Under the pieces are notes generated by a model, which did no database searches, was not told the origin of the DNA, and saw only the letters and a program-made list of their open reading frames with translations. A stretch of DNA of 5,617 nt from a candidate division GN15 bacterium. Its GTDB lineage: Bacteria; Zixibacteria; MSB-5A5; GN15; FEB-12. A program made the position numbers and the translations under genes. The stretch lies in contig WJKG01000227.1 of assembly GCA_014729205.1 (NCBI GenBank), positions 1 through 5,617 of the forward strand. Direction: 5' to 3'. Within the stretch, counting starts at the first letter, position 1. Each line of letters opens with the position of its first letter. Positions 1-5,617 of this stretch are shown here, one piece after another.

Positions 1-1
1 C

Positions 2-1051
2 ACCAGGGACAACCGAGATCGTTGGGTGGCTGTCTCGTGGCAGCCGATATATGATGAGGCCGGCGAATACCTCGGTACTCGCTCCAGCATGCGTAATATC
101 ACTAAACGCAAGGTCGCTGAACGACGAATAAAAGCGGCCAATGACGCCCTGCGTAATCTCATCAACTCCGCACCGGAATCGGCAGCGCTGGTGGACCGCG
201 ATGGGTGCTTTGTCGCCATCAACGAGACACTCGGGAATCTGATCGGAAAGCCTCGTGAAGAGATAATCGGCAAATCGATTCTGAAACTGCTCCCGAAGAG
301 TATCGCTCATGATCGATTCAAGAAGGGACTGAAGGTACTGGAAACCGGGAAGCCGCTGCGCTATGACGGCTCCCTGGCAGGCAGATCAATGGACGTCCAT
401 TTCAAGCCGATCCACGACGAAGACGGCCACGTGCGGCAAATCGCCGTTTTTGCACGCGATGTTACCGAAGAGCAGCGGATCAACCGCGAGCTCAAGGAAA
501 TCCAGGTCAATCTGAAGGCACGTGTTCGGGAGCGTACTCGTGAGTTGGCGGACGCCAACCGGGCCCTGATGGAGGAGAGACACCTGCTACAAGCCAAAAA
601 TGCCGCGTTGCAGGAAATTTTCAAGCAGATAGAACAGAGTAAGACCGAGCTATCGGCACGTATCAAGAAGAACATACATCGCGCCGCATTACCGGTACTC
701 GAACGAATTCGACATCATACCAGCGAGACCGGCAATCGACACCTGTCGCTGTTGACAGATATCCTGGCGGACATAGCATCGCCACTCGTGGATGGTCTTG
801 ATGCCGCGACCGAGCGGCTAACACCGCGCGAAATGGAGATCTGTACCATGGTCCGCAACGGGTTCTCATGCAAGCAAATCGCTGAATCGCTCGGCGTTTC
901 CCTGCAGACCATTTTGAAACAGCGCGCCAGGATCCGTCGAAAGCTGGGTCTCACGAATCAAAAGGTGAACCTCGCCTCACACCTCACCTCACTGGAGCGC
1001 AAACGGTTAGGCCAAAAACCAGACCGCCGGAACCCCCATACGCGTATGTAG
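2..1051 (+). CDS. PAS-domain LuxR-family transcription regulator (5' end missing)
   Basis: Probably a cytoplasmic one-component regulator that senses a small ligand or redox state through PAS domains and binds DNA through a C-terminal LuxR/GerE helix-turn-helix. The reading frame is open from base 2, so the start lies outside the window; the GTG at 26 sits inside a PAS domain and is not a credible start. Of the 349 visible residues, 1-34 are the end of a first PAS (PAC-type motif, WQPIYDEAGEYLGT...MRNIT). Residues 49-158 form a second PAS ending in the typical RDVTEEQ. Residues 158-222 look like a coiled coil rich in E, K, R and Q. Residues 273-317 are the LuxR HTH, starting LTPREMEIC and ending IRRKLGL. 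No histidine-kinase ATPase or receiver domain is visible in this part. The recognition helix has Q (TILKQR) where most family members have H (TVxxHR). The stop is TAG. The ligand and target genes are unknown. The family call is firm; specific function cannot be assigned. Confidence 0.9.
   Translation, partial: TRDNRDRWVAVSWQPIYDEAGEYLGTRSSMRNITKRKVAERRIKAANDALRNLINSAPESAALVDRDGCFVAINETLGNLIGKPREEIIGKSILKLLPKSIAHDRFKKGLKVLETGKPLRYDGSLAGRSMDVHFKPIHDEDGHVRQIAVFARDVTEEQRINRELKEIQVNLKARVRERTRELADANRALMEERHLLQAKNAALQEIFKQIEQSKTELSARIKKNIHRAALPVLERIRHHTSETGNRHLSLLTDILADIASPLVDGLDAATERLTPREMEICTMVRNGFSCKQIAESLGVSLQTILKQRARIRRKLGLTNQKVNLASHLTSLERKRLGQKPDRRNPHTRM
818..952 (+). other. LuxR/GerE helix-turn-helix coding segment
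   Basis: This part of the regulator gene encodes the DNA-binding domain. It shows the family landmarks in order: LTPRE at the start, the turn GFSCKQIAESLGVS, the recognition helix SLQTILKQRARIR and the closing RRKLGL. The spacing between the landmarks matches the family, so the domain appears intact. Confidence 0.85.
1037..1048. repeat. 12-bp perfect palindrome at the 3' end of the regulator gene
   Basis: The sequence CATACGCGTATG reads the same on both strands. It encodes the last four residues (HTRM) and lies directly before the TAG stop. Four more CATAC or CATAT words follow at 1053, 1067, 1072 and 1083. It may be a protein-binding site or chance; there is no T-run that would make it a terminator. 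Confidence 0.45.
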
Positions 1052-1214
1052 GCATATAGCCCTTTGCATACCATACATCGTCCATATCTTACCCACTTGT
1101 GAGCCTCGCCTCTTCACCCGAAATACAGACAAAACGCACGATCTTTAAGTCGGTAGCTTGTGTGTGCCTCGCCTGTGTCAAGGCGCCCGATTGGCACAGC
1201 TAACTCATCTTGCA

Positions 1215-1227
1215 CCGACGATGTCGG
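1215..1227. repeat. Small hairpin in the upstream gap
   Basis: CCGAC and GTCGG form a perfect 5-bp stem around the 3-base loop GAT. It lies 4 bases before a second, longer inverted repeat. Short stems like this are common by chance, so the role is unclear. Confidence 0.3.
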
Positions 1228-1231
1228 AAAT

Positions 1232-1251
1232 CAGATTCGCGCTGGAATCTG
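1232..1251. repeat. 7-bp perfect inverted repeat, possible operator
   Basis: CAGATTC and GAATCTG are exact reverse complements with a 6-base spacer (GCGCTG). The 20-bp size and 13-bp spacing of arm centres would suit a dimeric regulator, or a small RNA hairpin. It lies about 195 bp upstream of the binding-protein start. No T-run follows, so it is not a standard terminator for the regulator gene. Confidence 0.4.
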
Positions 1252-1342
1252 GAGCGTCCCACATTGCTCGTTTGTCGCCAGAATTACTAGCGCATTAACA
1301 TGCAAGTTGTCTTCAGAGGAGATACCGGGAACCAAGATCGAA

Positions 1343-1360
1343 CAGCGGTAATAATCGCTG
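1343..1360. promoter_or_regulatory. 18-bp dyad upstream of the binding-protein gene, possible operator
   Basis: CAGCGGTAATAATCGCTG has two 7-bp arms that are reverse complements apart from one G/T position, around the loop AATA. It is 84 bp upstream of the ATG at 1445, a plausible place for an operator or a 5' leader hairpin. It also includes the AATAAT hexamer, which resembles a -10 box. The binding protein that would use it is not known. Confidence 0.35.
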
Positions 1361-1432
1361 GATGTAGCCAAGTAATGTATACCGAACTCATAGACCGCCA
1401 TTACCAAAATGCAAGACATAGACAATGAGAAG

Positions 1433-1438
1433 AGGAGG
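1433..1438 (+). promoter_or_regulatory. Shine-Dalgarno site AGGAGG, fixes the binding-protein start
   Basis: A perfect AGGAGG lies 6 bases before the ATG at 1445. The frame is also open from an ATG at 1409, but that start would translate through this site, has no ribosome binding site of its own, and would add 12 polar residues ahead of the signal peptide. The start at 1445 is therefore preferred. Confidence 0.9.
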
Positions 1439-1444
1439 GAGCAG

Positions 1445-2716
1445 ATGAAGATCCTCAAGGCTCTGACAATCATCGGTTGTATCCTGGCTGTTGCTTCACT
1501 GGCGTTTGCCGGCAACACGGTCAAGATCGGTCTCAACTACCCCAAAACCGGCCCCTATCATGTACAGGGTCTGGACCAGTTTCGTGCCGCTGAATTAGCG
1601 GTTGAAGAAATCAATGCCTCCGGTGGCATTATGGGCAAGCCAGTCGAGATCGTCTGGCGTGATTCTCAGTCCAAGCCTGATGTATCCAAAGCCAACGCCA
1701 CTGACCTTATCGACAACGAAGGGTGCAAGATGCTGTTCGGCGGATCCTCCAGTGGTGTCGCCATCGCTGTAGGTGAACTGTGCCAGCAGAAGGGCGTTCC
1801 ATTCTTCGGTACCCTGACTTATTCAACCGCTACCACTGGCGTCAAGGGACATCGGTATATGTTCCGCGAATGCTACGATGCCTATATGGCGGCCAGTGTT
1901 CTTGCTGACTACTTGAAGAAGAACTTCGCCGGCAAGAAGTACATGTATATCACCGCCGACTATACGTGGGGGTGGACGACGGAATCATCGCTTCGGACAT
2001 CGACCAACACGACCGATGAGAGCACGCACAAAGGAGTAAAGACCCCTCTGGGCACCAAGGACTTCAACAAGCAGCTGGCGCTGGCCAAGATGGTCAAGCC
2101 GGACGTATTAGTGCTGGTGCTGTTTGGCGAGGACATGGTCAACGCCGTCCGTCAGGCTACGACCATGGGTATCAAGAACACCTGCCAGATCGTCGTACCC
2201 AATCTGACTCTTGGCATGGCCGAGGGTGGCGGTCCGAAGGTGATGGAAGGTGTAGTAGGTTCGTTGCCGTGGTGCTGGCAGATTCCTTACCAGTTCGGGT
2301 ACGATCGCGGCAAGCAATTCGTCGAGAGCTTTGCCTCCAAGTACAGTCGCTATCCGTCCACCTCCGGTGCCTCTGCATACACCATCGTGTATGAATACAA
2401 AGATGCCGTCGAGCGGGCCGGTTCATTCGATCCGGCCGAGGTAGTGGCTGCGCTCGAAGGTCACTCGTACACGTTCCTGAAGGACAAGCAGACCTGGCGT
2501 GACTTCGATCACCAGTCCGTCCAGACAGTGTACGCGGTCCAGTGCAAGCCGCAGGCGGAAGTTATGAAAGACAAGTTCAAGCTCGATTACTTCAACATTC
2601 TCTACAGTCTCCACGGCGACAAGGCCGTTATCAGCAAGGCTGACTGGCAGGCAGCGCGCACGCAGGCGAATCTGCCCGGATCGCTGGAGCCGCTGGACGA
2701 GATGGTATCGAAGTAA
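1445..2716 (+). CDS. Periplasmic solute-binding protein, branched-chain amino acid/amide (type 1) family
   Basis: Binds a small solute in the periplasm. Proteins of this fold (LivJ, UrtA, AmiC; Peripla_BP_6 type) usually hand amino acids, urea or amides to an ABC transporter. The 423-residue product begins with a clear signal peptide: KILK, a hydrophobic stretch at 7-19, and probable cleavage after AFA (residue 22). The mature protein opens with VKIGLNYPKTGPYHVQG and AAELAVEEINASGGIMGKPVE, the typical first strand and helix of the fold. FGGSSSGVA at 98-106 and the segment AYTIVYEYKDAVERAG at 311-326 fit the same family. IIGC at 9-12 resembles a lipobox, but the hydrophobic run continues past the Cys, so a soluble protein is more likely. 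The mature part has six cysteines (94, 113, 143, 247, 277, 367); 94 and 113 could form the N-lobe disulphide known in LIV-binding protein. No permease or ATPase gene is next to it; a chemoreceptor gene follows after 121 bp. The ligand cannot be read from the sequence. Confidence 0.9.
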   Translation: MKILKALTIIGCILAVASLAFAGNTVKIGLNYPKTGPYHVQGLDQFRAAELAVEEINASGGIMGKPVEIVWRDSQSKPDVSKANATDLIDNEGCKMLFGGSSSGVAIAVGELCQQKGVPFFGTLTYSTATTGVKGHRYMFRECYDAYMAASVLADYLKKNFAGKKYMYITADYTWGWTTESSLRTSTNTTDESTHKGVKTPLGTKDFNKQLALAKMVKPDVLVLVLFGEDMVNAVRQATTMGIKNTCQIVVPNLTLGMAEGGGPKVMEGVVGSLPWCWQIPYQFGYDRGKQFVESFASKYSRYPSTSGASAYTIVYEYKDAVERAGSFDPAEVVAALEGHSYTFLKDKQTWRDFDHQSVQTVYAVQCKPQAEVMKDKFKLDYFNILYSLHGDKAVISKADWQAARTQANLPGSLEPLDEMVSK

Positions 2717-2739
2717 TCATCCCTAACCTGGCACACGAC

Positions 2740-2773
2740 AGCTGGCAGACCGGAGCAATCCGGTCTGTCAGCT
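2740..2773 (+). repeat. Strong intergenic hairpin between binding protein and chemoreceptor genes
   Basis: Two 14-base arms, AGCTGGCAGACCGG and CCGGTCTGTCAGCT, pair completely apart from one G-U wobble, with a 6-base loop AGCAAT. The structure begins 23 bp after the TAA of the binding-protein gene. No T-run follows (AAGCACAG comes next), so it is not a classical intrinsic terminator. It could protect the upstream mRNA from 3' exonucleases and so allow more binding protein than receptor, or act as a partial terminator. Confidence 0.7.
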
Positions 2774-2793
2774 AAGCACAGTGTGTATGCATG

Positions 2794-2807
2794 CGCCGAT
2801 AACGGCG
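2794..2807 (+). repeat. Small hairpin just upstream of the chemoreceptor ribosome binding site
   Basis: CGCCG and CGGCG form a 5-bp GC stem around the tetraloop ATAA. It ends about 10 bases before the purine-rich ribosome binding region (2817-2826). It may influence translation start, but a stem this short may be chance. Confidence 0.3.
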
Positions 2808-2816
2808 ATCGAGATG

Positions 2817-2828
2817 AAAGGAAAGGTG
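2817..2828 (+). promoter_or_regulatory. Ribosome binding region of the chemoreceptor gene
   Basis: AAAGGAAAGGTG lies 9 bases before the ATG at 2838, an acceptable but weaker site than the one for the binding-protein gene. An in-frame TAG at 2829-2831 rules out any start further upstream. Confidence 0.65.
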
Positions 2829-2837
2829 TAGCACGAC

Positions 2838-4913
2838 ATGATCACCTGGAATATAAAAAACCAGATTCTTGGCGCCGGTGTCACGAGTCTTCTGGTGATA
2901 GTGGGGGTGATCGCCTATTTCTATAGTTTCACCAAAGGGGAGTTCACGAGAAGCAGCGAAAACCTCATTGCCATTACCAATCAGCAGCATGCTGAGGCAC
3001 TCGGTCGCGTCTTCTCCGATCAGCAGGCGGTGTTCGGCGAATGGTCAAAGGAGGATGTGTTTGGATTGGCCATTGAATTCAATACCACGACCGAACTGGG
3101 GGAACAGTTCGCGCAGTGGACCGAAGGTGATGACCTGTTCAATCTACTGGCCCTCGTGGATAGTCACGGCAACGTGCTGGAGGCACACGCCACAGGGTCA
3201 ATCAACTCGGTTGCCGGACTTGCCGGTGGCCAGCTGGCAGACTTCGATCTTCTGCAGCAGACGCACAGTCCATCGGTCACTCATATTCGATCGAGGGTCC
3301 TTGACCAGCTGGGTGCATCAAACAGCCAGACGCTGGTCTTCGTGTACCCTTCACGCAACTCAAGTGACCAGGTCAACGGAGCCTTCGTCGCCTATACCAA
3401 TTGGAGCAGGGTTCTTACAGTACTCGAAGGCGCTTCCACTGCGGCTCGAGGGCATGGCTATGCCAATCCTGCCGTCGTGTTCGGCGCCGGTGACGAAACA
3501 ACACGTACCGTGGTAGCCGACACCAAGACGGAGTTGAACACCATCGATTTCACGAAACTGAGCGTCAATCCACGCCAGCCGGTTGTCATGACAGACCTGA
3601 CACAGGGCAACTGCTTTGTCGGGAACCACGCTGTGACTGTACCGGAGTTCGGTGACAGCAAACGCTCACAGAGCGAGTACGGGCTGTATCTGGTCGTTCC
3701 CGAGAATGCCGTGATGGCCGGACTCAATGAGCAACTCGTGTGGATTCTGGTGATCGGCATCTTTGGTACCGTAATTGTCATGGTTATCAGCTACTGGGTG
3801 GCTCGCCGTATCTCTCGTCGGGTGAGCCGCGTTGGTGAACTCGCCGAGGCAATGGCCAACGGTGACATCGACCACACGGTTGATGTATCCGGCAACGACG
3901 AGGTGGGGAAGCTGGCCGTAAGCTTCACACGATTGAGCGAGTATCTGCGCGAACTGGCTGTCAACGCCAAACGCATTGCCGAGCGCGATGTAACCGTGGT
4001 AACCGAACCAAAGTCCGAAAAGGACGTCTTGGGCAAGTCATTCGCCACTATGACGGCGAATCTGCGGACTATAGTCAATCAGTTGGCCGACAGTGCCGAG
4101 AAGCTTGTCGATGCTGCCTCGTTGATCAATACTAACTCCGAAGATATCTCACGGGGAGTCCAAGATCAATCCACCCAGGTAGCCCAGGTTTCTTCGGCCA
4201 TTGAGCAGATCACCGTTACGATACACCAGTCGGCTCGCAATGCCAATGATGCCAGTGATGCGTCGAAGATCGCATCGGAGACGGCGACAACTGGTGGCAG
4301 CATTGTCACCGAGACGATCTCGGGTATGCAGCGCATTGCCGATGTCGTTCGCGACTCTTCGAAGTCGATTGCCGACTTGGCCCGTTCAGCCGATCAGATC
4401 GGCGAGATCAGCAGTGTGATCGATGATATCGCCGACCAGACAAACCTGCTGGCGCTTAATGCCGCGATCGAAGCCGCACGCGCAGGTGAGCAGGGCAGAG
4501 GTTTTGCAGTCGTTGCCGACGAAGTGCGCAAGCTGGCCGAACGCACCGGCAAGGCGACCGGGCAGATCAGCTCGATGATCAAAGAGATTCAGCAGCAGAC
4601 CGAAGGCGCCGTGCACTCAATGGAGGCCGGGGTTCAGGAAGTGGACAAAGGGCGAGAACTGGTCGATCGAGCAGGCAGCAGCCTCTCAGAGATTGAGCAG
4701 AAGTCCCAGCACGTGCTGGACATGATCCAGCAGATCGCTACTGCTTCGGAACAACAATCTGCTGCCGCCAACGAGGTGTCTTCGAATGTGGAGGAGATTT
4801 CGAAGGTAACCGATAATACCGCCACTGGGGCTCGTCAGTCAGCCGAAGCTGCTGCTGAACTCTCCAAGCAGGCGGAGGAACTCAATGCGATTGTAGCTGA
4901 TTTCAGACGATAA
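2838..4913 (+). CDS. Methyl-accepting chemotaxis protein with Cache-like sensor and tandem HAMP
   Basis: Inner-membrane chemoreceptor that senses a periplasmic signal and controls the CheA kinase through CheW. The 691-residue product has TM1 at 10-31, a sensor region of about 268 residues at 32-299, TM2 at 300-321, a HAMP domain at about 322-374 (DEVG at 354-357) and a second HAMP-like unit at about 375-420 (AERDVTV, then SEKDVLG at 393-399). The cytoplasmic signalling hairpin follows. Its tip is unmistakable: DQTNLLALNAAIEAARAG from D533, then GRGFAVVADEVR at 553-564. Likely methylation regions are near SSAIEQIT (452-459) and ASEQQSAAANEVSSNVEEI in the C-terminal arm. The sensor contains LLALVDSHGNVLEA at 103-116 and NGAFVAYTNWSRV at 180-192, which look like Cache (PAS-like periplasmic) strands; its length suits a double Cache, though this is less certain. 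No CheR-binding pentapeptide of the NWETF kind ends the protein (it ends ADFRR). The gene follows the binding-protein gene on the same strand, so the receptor may read the loaded binding protein or an unrelated ligand. Confidence 0.95.
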   Translation: MITWNIKNQILGAGVTSLLVIVGVIAYFYSFTKGEFTRSSENLIAITNQQHAEALGRVFSDQQAVFGEWSKEDVFGLAIEFNTTTELGEQFAQWTEGDDLFNLLALVDSHGNVLEAHATGSINSVAGLAGGQLADFDLLQQTHSPSVTHIRSRVLDQLGASNSQTLVFVYPSRNSSDQVNGAFVAYTNWSRVLTVLEGASTAARGHGYANPAVVFGAGDETTRTVVADTKTELNTIDFTKLSVNPRQPVVMTDLTQGNCFVGNHAVTVPEFGDSKRSQSEYGLYLVVPENAVMAGLNEQLVWILVIGIFGTVIVMVISYWVARRISRRVSRVGELAEAMANGDIDHTVDVSGNDEVGKLAVSFTRLSEYLRELAVNAKRIAERDVTVVTEPKSEKDVLGKSFATMTANLRTIVNQLADSAEKLVDAASLINTNSEDISRGVQDQSTQVAQVSSAIEQITVTIHQSARNANDASDASKIASETATTGGSIVTETISGMQRIADVVRDSSKSIADLARSADQIGEISSVIDDIADQTNLLALNAAIEAARAGEQGRGFAVVADEVRKLAERTGKATGQISSMIKEIQQQTEGAVHSMEAGVQEVDKGRELVDRAGSSLSEIEQKSQHVLDMIQQIATASEQQSAAANEVSSNVEEISKVTDNTATGARQSAEAAAELSKQAEELNAIVADFRR

Positions 4914-4920
4914 TGTCCTC

Positions 4921-4956
4921 GCGGCTCAATGCCGCAGCCTCACAGTACGGTGTGAG
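4921..4956 (+). repeat. Two short hairpins after the chemoreceptor stop
   Basis: GCGGC/GCCGC (4921-4925 and 4931-4935) and CTCACA/TGTGAG (4939-4944 and 4951-4956) form two small stems just after the TAA. A weak T-run, CGTTTT, starts 8 bases after the second stem. They could contribute to transcript ending, but neither is a convincing terminator alone. Confidence 0.35.
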
Positions 4957-4986
4957 AGCATCGTTTTCAAGCGCCCCCTGATCGAT

Positions 4987-5030
4987 GTTGGGCAGCAGAA
5001 CTGATACCATACAGATCCTGCTGCCCACAT
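4987..5030. terminator. Probable terminator hairpin between convergent genes
   Basis: TGGGCAGCAG at 4989-4998 and CTGCTGCCCA at 5018-5027 form a perfect 10-bp stem. The outer ends GATGT/CAT can extend it with one bulged T, and CTG/CAG (5001-5003 and 5012-5014) add an inner stem below the loop ATACCATA. It lies between the stops of the chemoreceptor gene (+) and the FabH-like gene (-), where a terminator shared by both is expected. On the + strand it is followed by CTGTTTCTAT, a poor T-run; on the - strand no T-run follows. Function as terminator is therefore inferred from position and stem strength. Confidence 0.55.
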
Positions 5031-5067
5031 CTGTTTCTATCGATATACTACTGGATAGTCGAACCCA

Positions 5068-5617
5068 CTATGTGGAACAACAGAACTCCACATCGTGTTT
5101 GATCGTCCCAAGGGCGATACTGACTGTCAACCCGCCACCGAACGCAGACCACAAGAAGCGCTTGCCCTTTGTAAACTTGTCCGAATTGAGCGCTACCGCC
5201 AGGGGGATTGTGGCCGAAGTGGTGTTGCCGAACTGGCCGCTGGCGTCAAGCACCTCTCCTTTGAAGCCTCGCTTTGTCCACTGGTTGATGATTCCCTGAT
5301 TGAGTACGAGGTTAGCCTCGTGCAGACTGGCCAGATCGATATCGTTCATGCTCCAGCCTGCCTTCTCAAGGGCAGCGTCAGCACCCGGACCACCCACCAT
5401 AGGTACGATCAGCTCCTTGACCATGGCGCCGTCCATAGTCAGCTTATTCTGATAGCTTGTGATGTCCGATGCGAACCTCACCGGAACTTTCGAACCGCCC
5501 TTGGGAGTAACGATGATGCTGGCATCGCGGCCGCTGGCCCATCCCCAGAATTGCTCGGGGCCGAACCAGTCCTCCTCGGAAGGAACAGCCGTCACCCAGG
5601 TGGCCGTGCCGGCATCG
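5068..5617 (-). CDS. 3-oxoacyl-ACP synthase III (FabH-like), C-terminal part only
   Basis: A thiolase-fold condensing enzyme. FabH normally starts fatty-acid synthesis by joining acetyl-CoA (or another acyl-CoA) to malonyl-ACP in the cytoplasm. About 182 C-terminal residues are visible; the start and the catalytic Cys lie beyond the right edge. The frame is open to the edge (DAGTATWV precedes the GTG at 5595), so that GTG is not the true start. Support comes from a GDGAGA-like DAGTAT segment, PKGGSKVP (FabH AGGSxxP), KLTMDGAMVKE (FabH LxMDGxxVF), catalytic His in LHEANLVLNQ (codon 5320-5322) and catalytic Asn in GQFGNTTSATIPLA (codon 5224-5226). These two residues are 32 apart, close to the 30 of E. 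coli FabH. The end, FGGGLTVSIALGTI, matches the family, followed by a short non-conserved tail. Homologous initiating enzymes of polyketide, olefin (OleA) or quinolone pathways cannot be excluded from this half. It runs opposite to the other genes and shares no operon with them. Confidence 0.88.
   Translation of the reverse strand, partial: DAGTATWVTAVPSEEDWFGPEQFWGWASGRDASIIVTPKGGSKVPVRFASDITSYQNKLTMDGAMVKELIVPMVGGPGADAALEKAGWSMNDIDLASLHEANLVLNQGIINQWTKRGFKGEVLDASGQFGNTTSATIPLAVALNSDKFTKGKRFLWSAFGGGLTVSIALGTIKHDVEFCCST

Larger units (their letters stand above)
1052..1444. other. Non-coding gap upstream of the binding-protein gene
   Basis: This 393-bp stretch holds no credible gene. The longest open frame (1160-1351, +) starts at GTG without a ribosome binding site and encodes a composition unlike a folded protein. 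The gap contains dyads at 1215-1227, 1232-1251 and 1343-1360, a cluster of CATAC/CATAT words near its left end, and the ribosome binding site at its right end. The promoter for the binding-protein gene probably lies here, but no pair of boxes stands out: the best -10-like hexamers are AATAAT at 1350 and TATACC at 1378, both without a good -35 partner. Confidence 0.6.

Noticed and set aside
1096..1180. Imperfect direct repeat around GCCTCGCCT (1103 and 1166)
   Set aside because: Only nine bases match exactly and the flanks drift; two copies 63 bp apart are too weak to call a repeat element.
1191..1214. Sigma-54 promoter: TTGGCAC followed by TTGCA
   Set aside because: The GG and GC elements are 19 bp apart instead of about 10-11, so the two boxes cannot form a working sigma-54 site.
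1160..1351. Possible 63-residue gene on the + strand in the gap
   Set aside because: It starts at GTG without a ribosome binding site, lacks any recognisable motif and overlaps the dyad region; nothing supports translation.
1378..1383. TATACC as -10 box for the binding-protein gene
   Set aside because: The matching -35 position (TCGCTG with a 17-bp spacer) agrees with the consensus at only two of six bases.
1409..1444. Longer start for the binding protein at 1409
   Set aside because: It would read through the AGGAGG site and put 12 polar residues in front of a textbook signal peptide; no ribosome binding site precedes it.
1469..1480. Lipobox IIGC in the binding protein, suggesting a lipoprotein
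   Set aside because: The hydrophobic core before the Cys would be only about six residues and continues well after it; signal peptidase I cleavage after AFA fits better.
2968..3516. 182-residue + strand open frame inside the chemoreceptor gene
   Set aside because: It lies in another frame of a gene with clear MCP coding sequence, is rich in R, S, W and P, and has no motif; it is a shadow frame.
4985..5299. 104-residue + strand open frame across the convergent gap
   Set aside because: It runs through the terminator-like hairpin and opposite to the well supported FabH-like coding sequence; no ribosome binding site or family motif.

Overview
The window carries four protein genes, two of them cut by the window edges. 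From left to right they are: the 3' end of a cytoplasmic PAS-PAS-LuxR type transcription regulator (+), a complete periplasmic branched-chain-amino-acid/amide type solute-binding protein (+), a complete transmembrane methyl-accepting chemotaxis protein (+), and, converging from the right, the C-terminal half of a FabH-like 3-oxoacyl-ACP synthase III (-). No RNA gene, CRISPR array, insertion sequence or phage gene is visible.

The organism is a motile, diderm (Gram-negative) bacterium with moderately high GC. This rests on the cleavable signal peptide of a soluble binding protein, the MCP with its large extracytoplasmic domain, and strong AGGAGG-type ribosome binding sites. The PAS/coiled-coil/LuxR layout and the binding-protein subtype resemble what I know from Desulfobacterota and related environmental lineages. 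That placement is an impression from memory, not a measured result.

Layout. Positions 2-1051 hold the regulator, which ends in a 12-bp perfect palindrome. Positions 1052-1444 are a 393-bp gap without a credible gene but with several dyads; it probably holds the promoter and control region for the next gene. Positions 1445-2716 hold the binding protein and 2838-4913 the chemoreceptor. These two are separated by 121 bp that contain a strong 14-bp-stem hairpin. Positions 4914-5067 form a convergent gap with a long hairpin that could end transcription from one or both sides. Positions 5068-5617 hold the FabH-like gene.

The most interesting point is the pairing of a binding protein with a chemoreceptor and no transporter permease or ATPase gene in between or immediately after. 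One reading is that the binding protein presents its ligand to the receptor (binding-protein-assisted chemotaxis), possibly under control of the upstream PAS-LuxR regulator. This is inference from gene order. Nothing here proves a new system, and the fatty-acid synthesis gene on the other strand looks unrelated.
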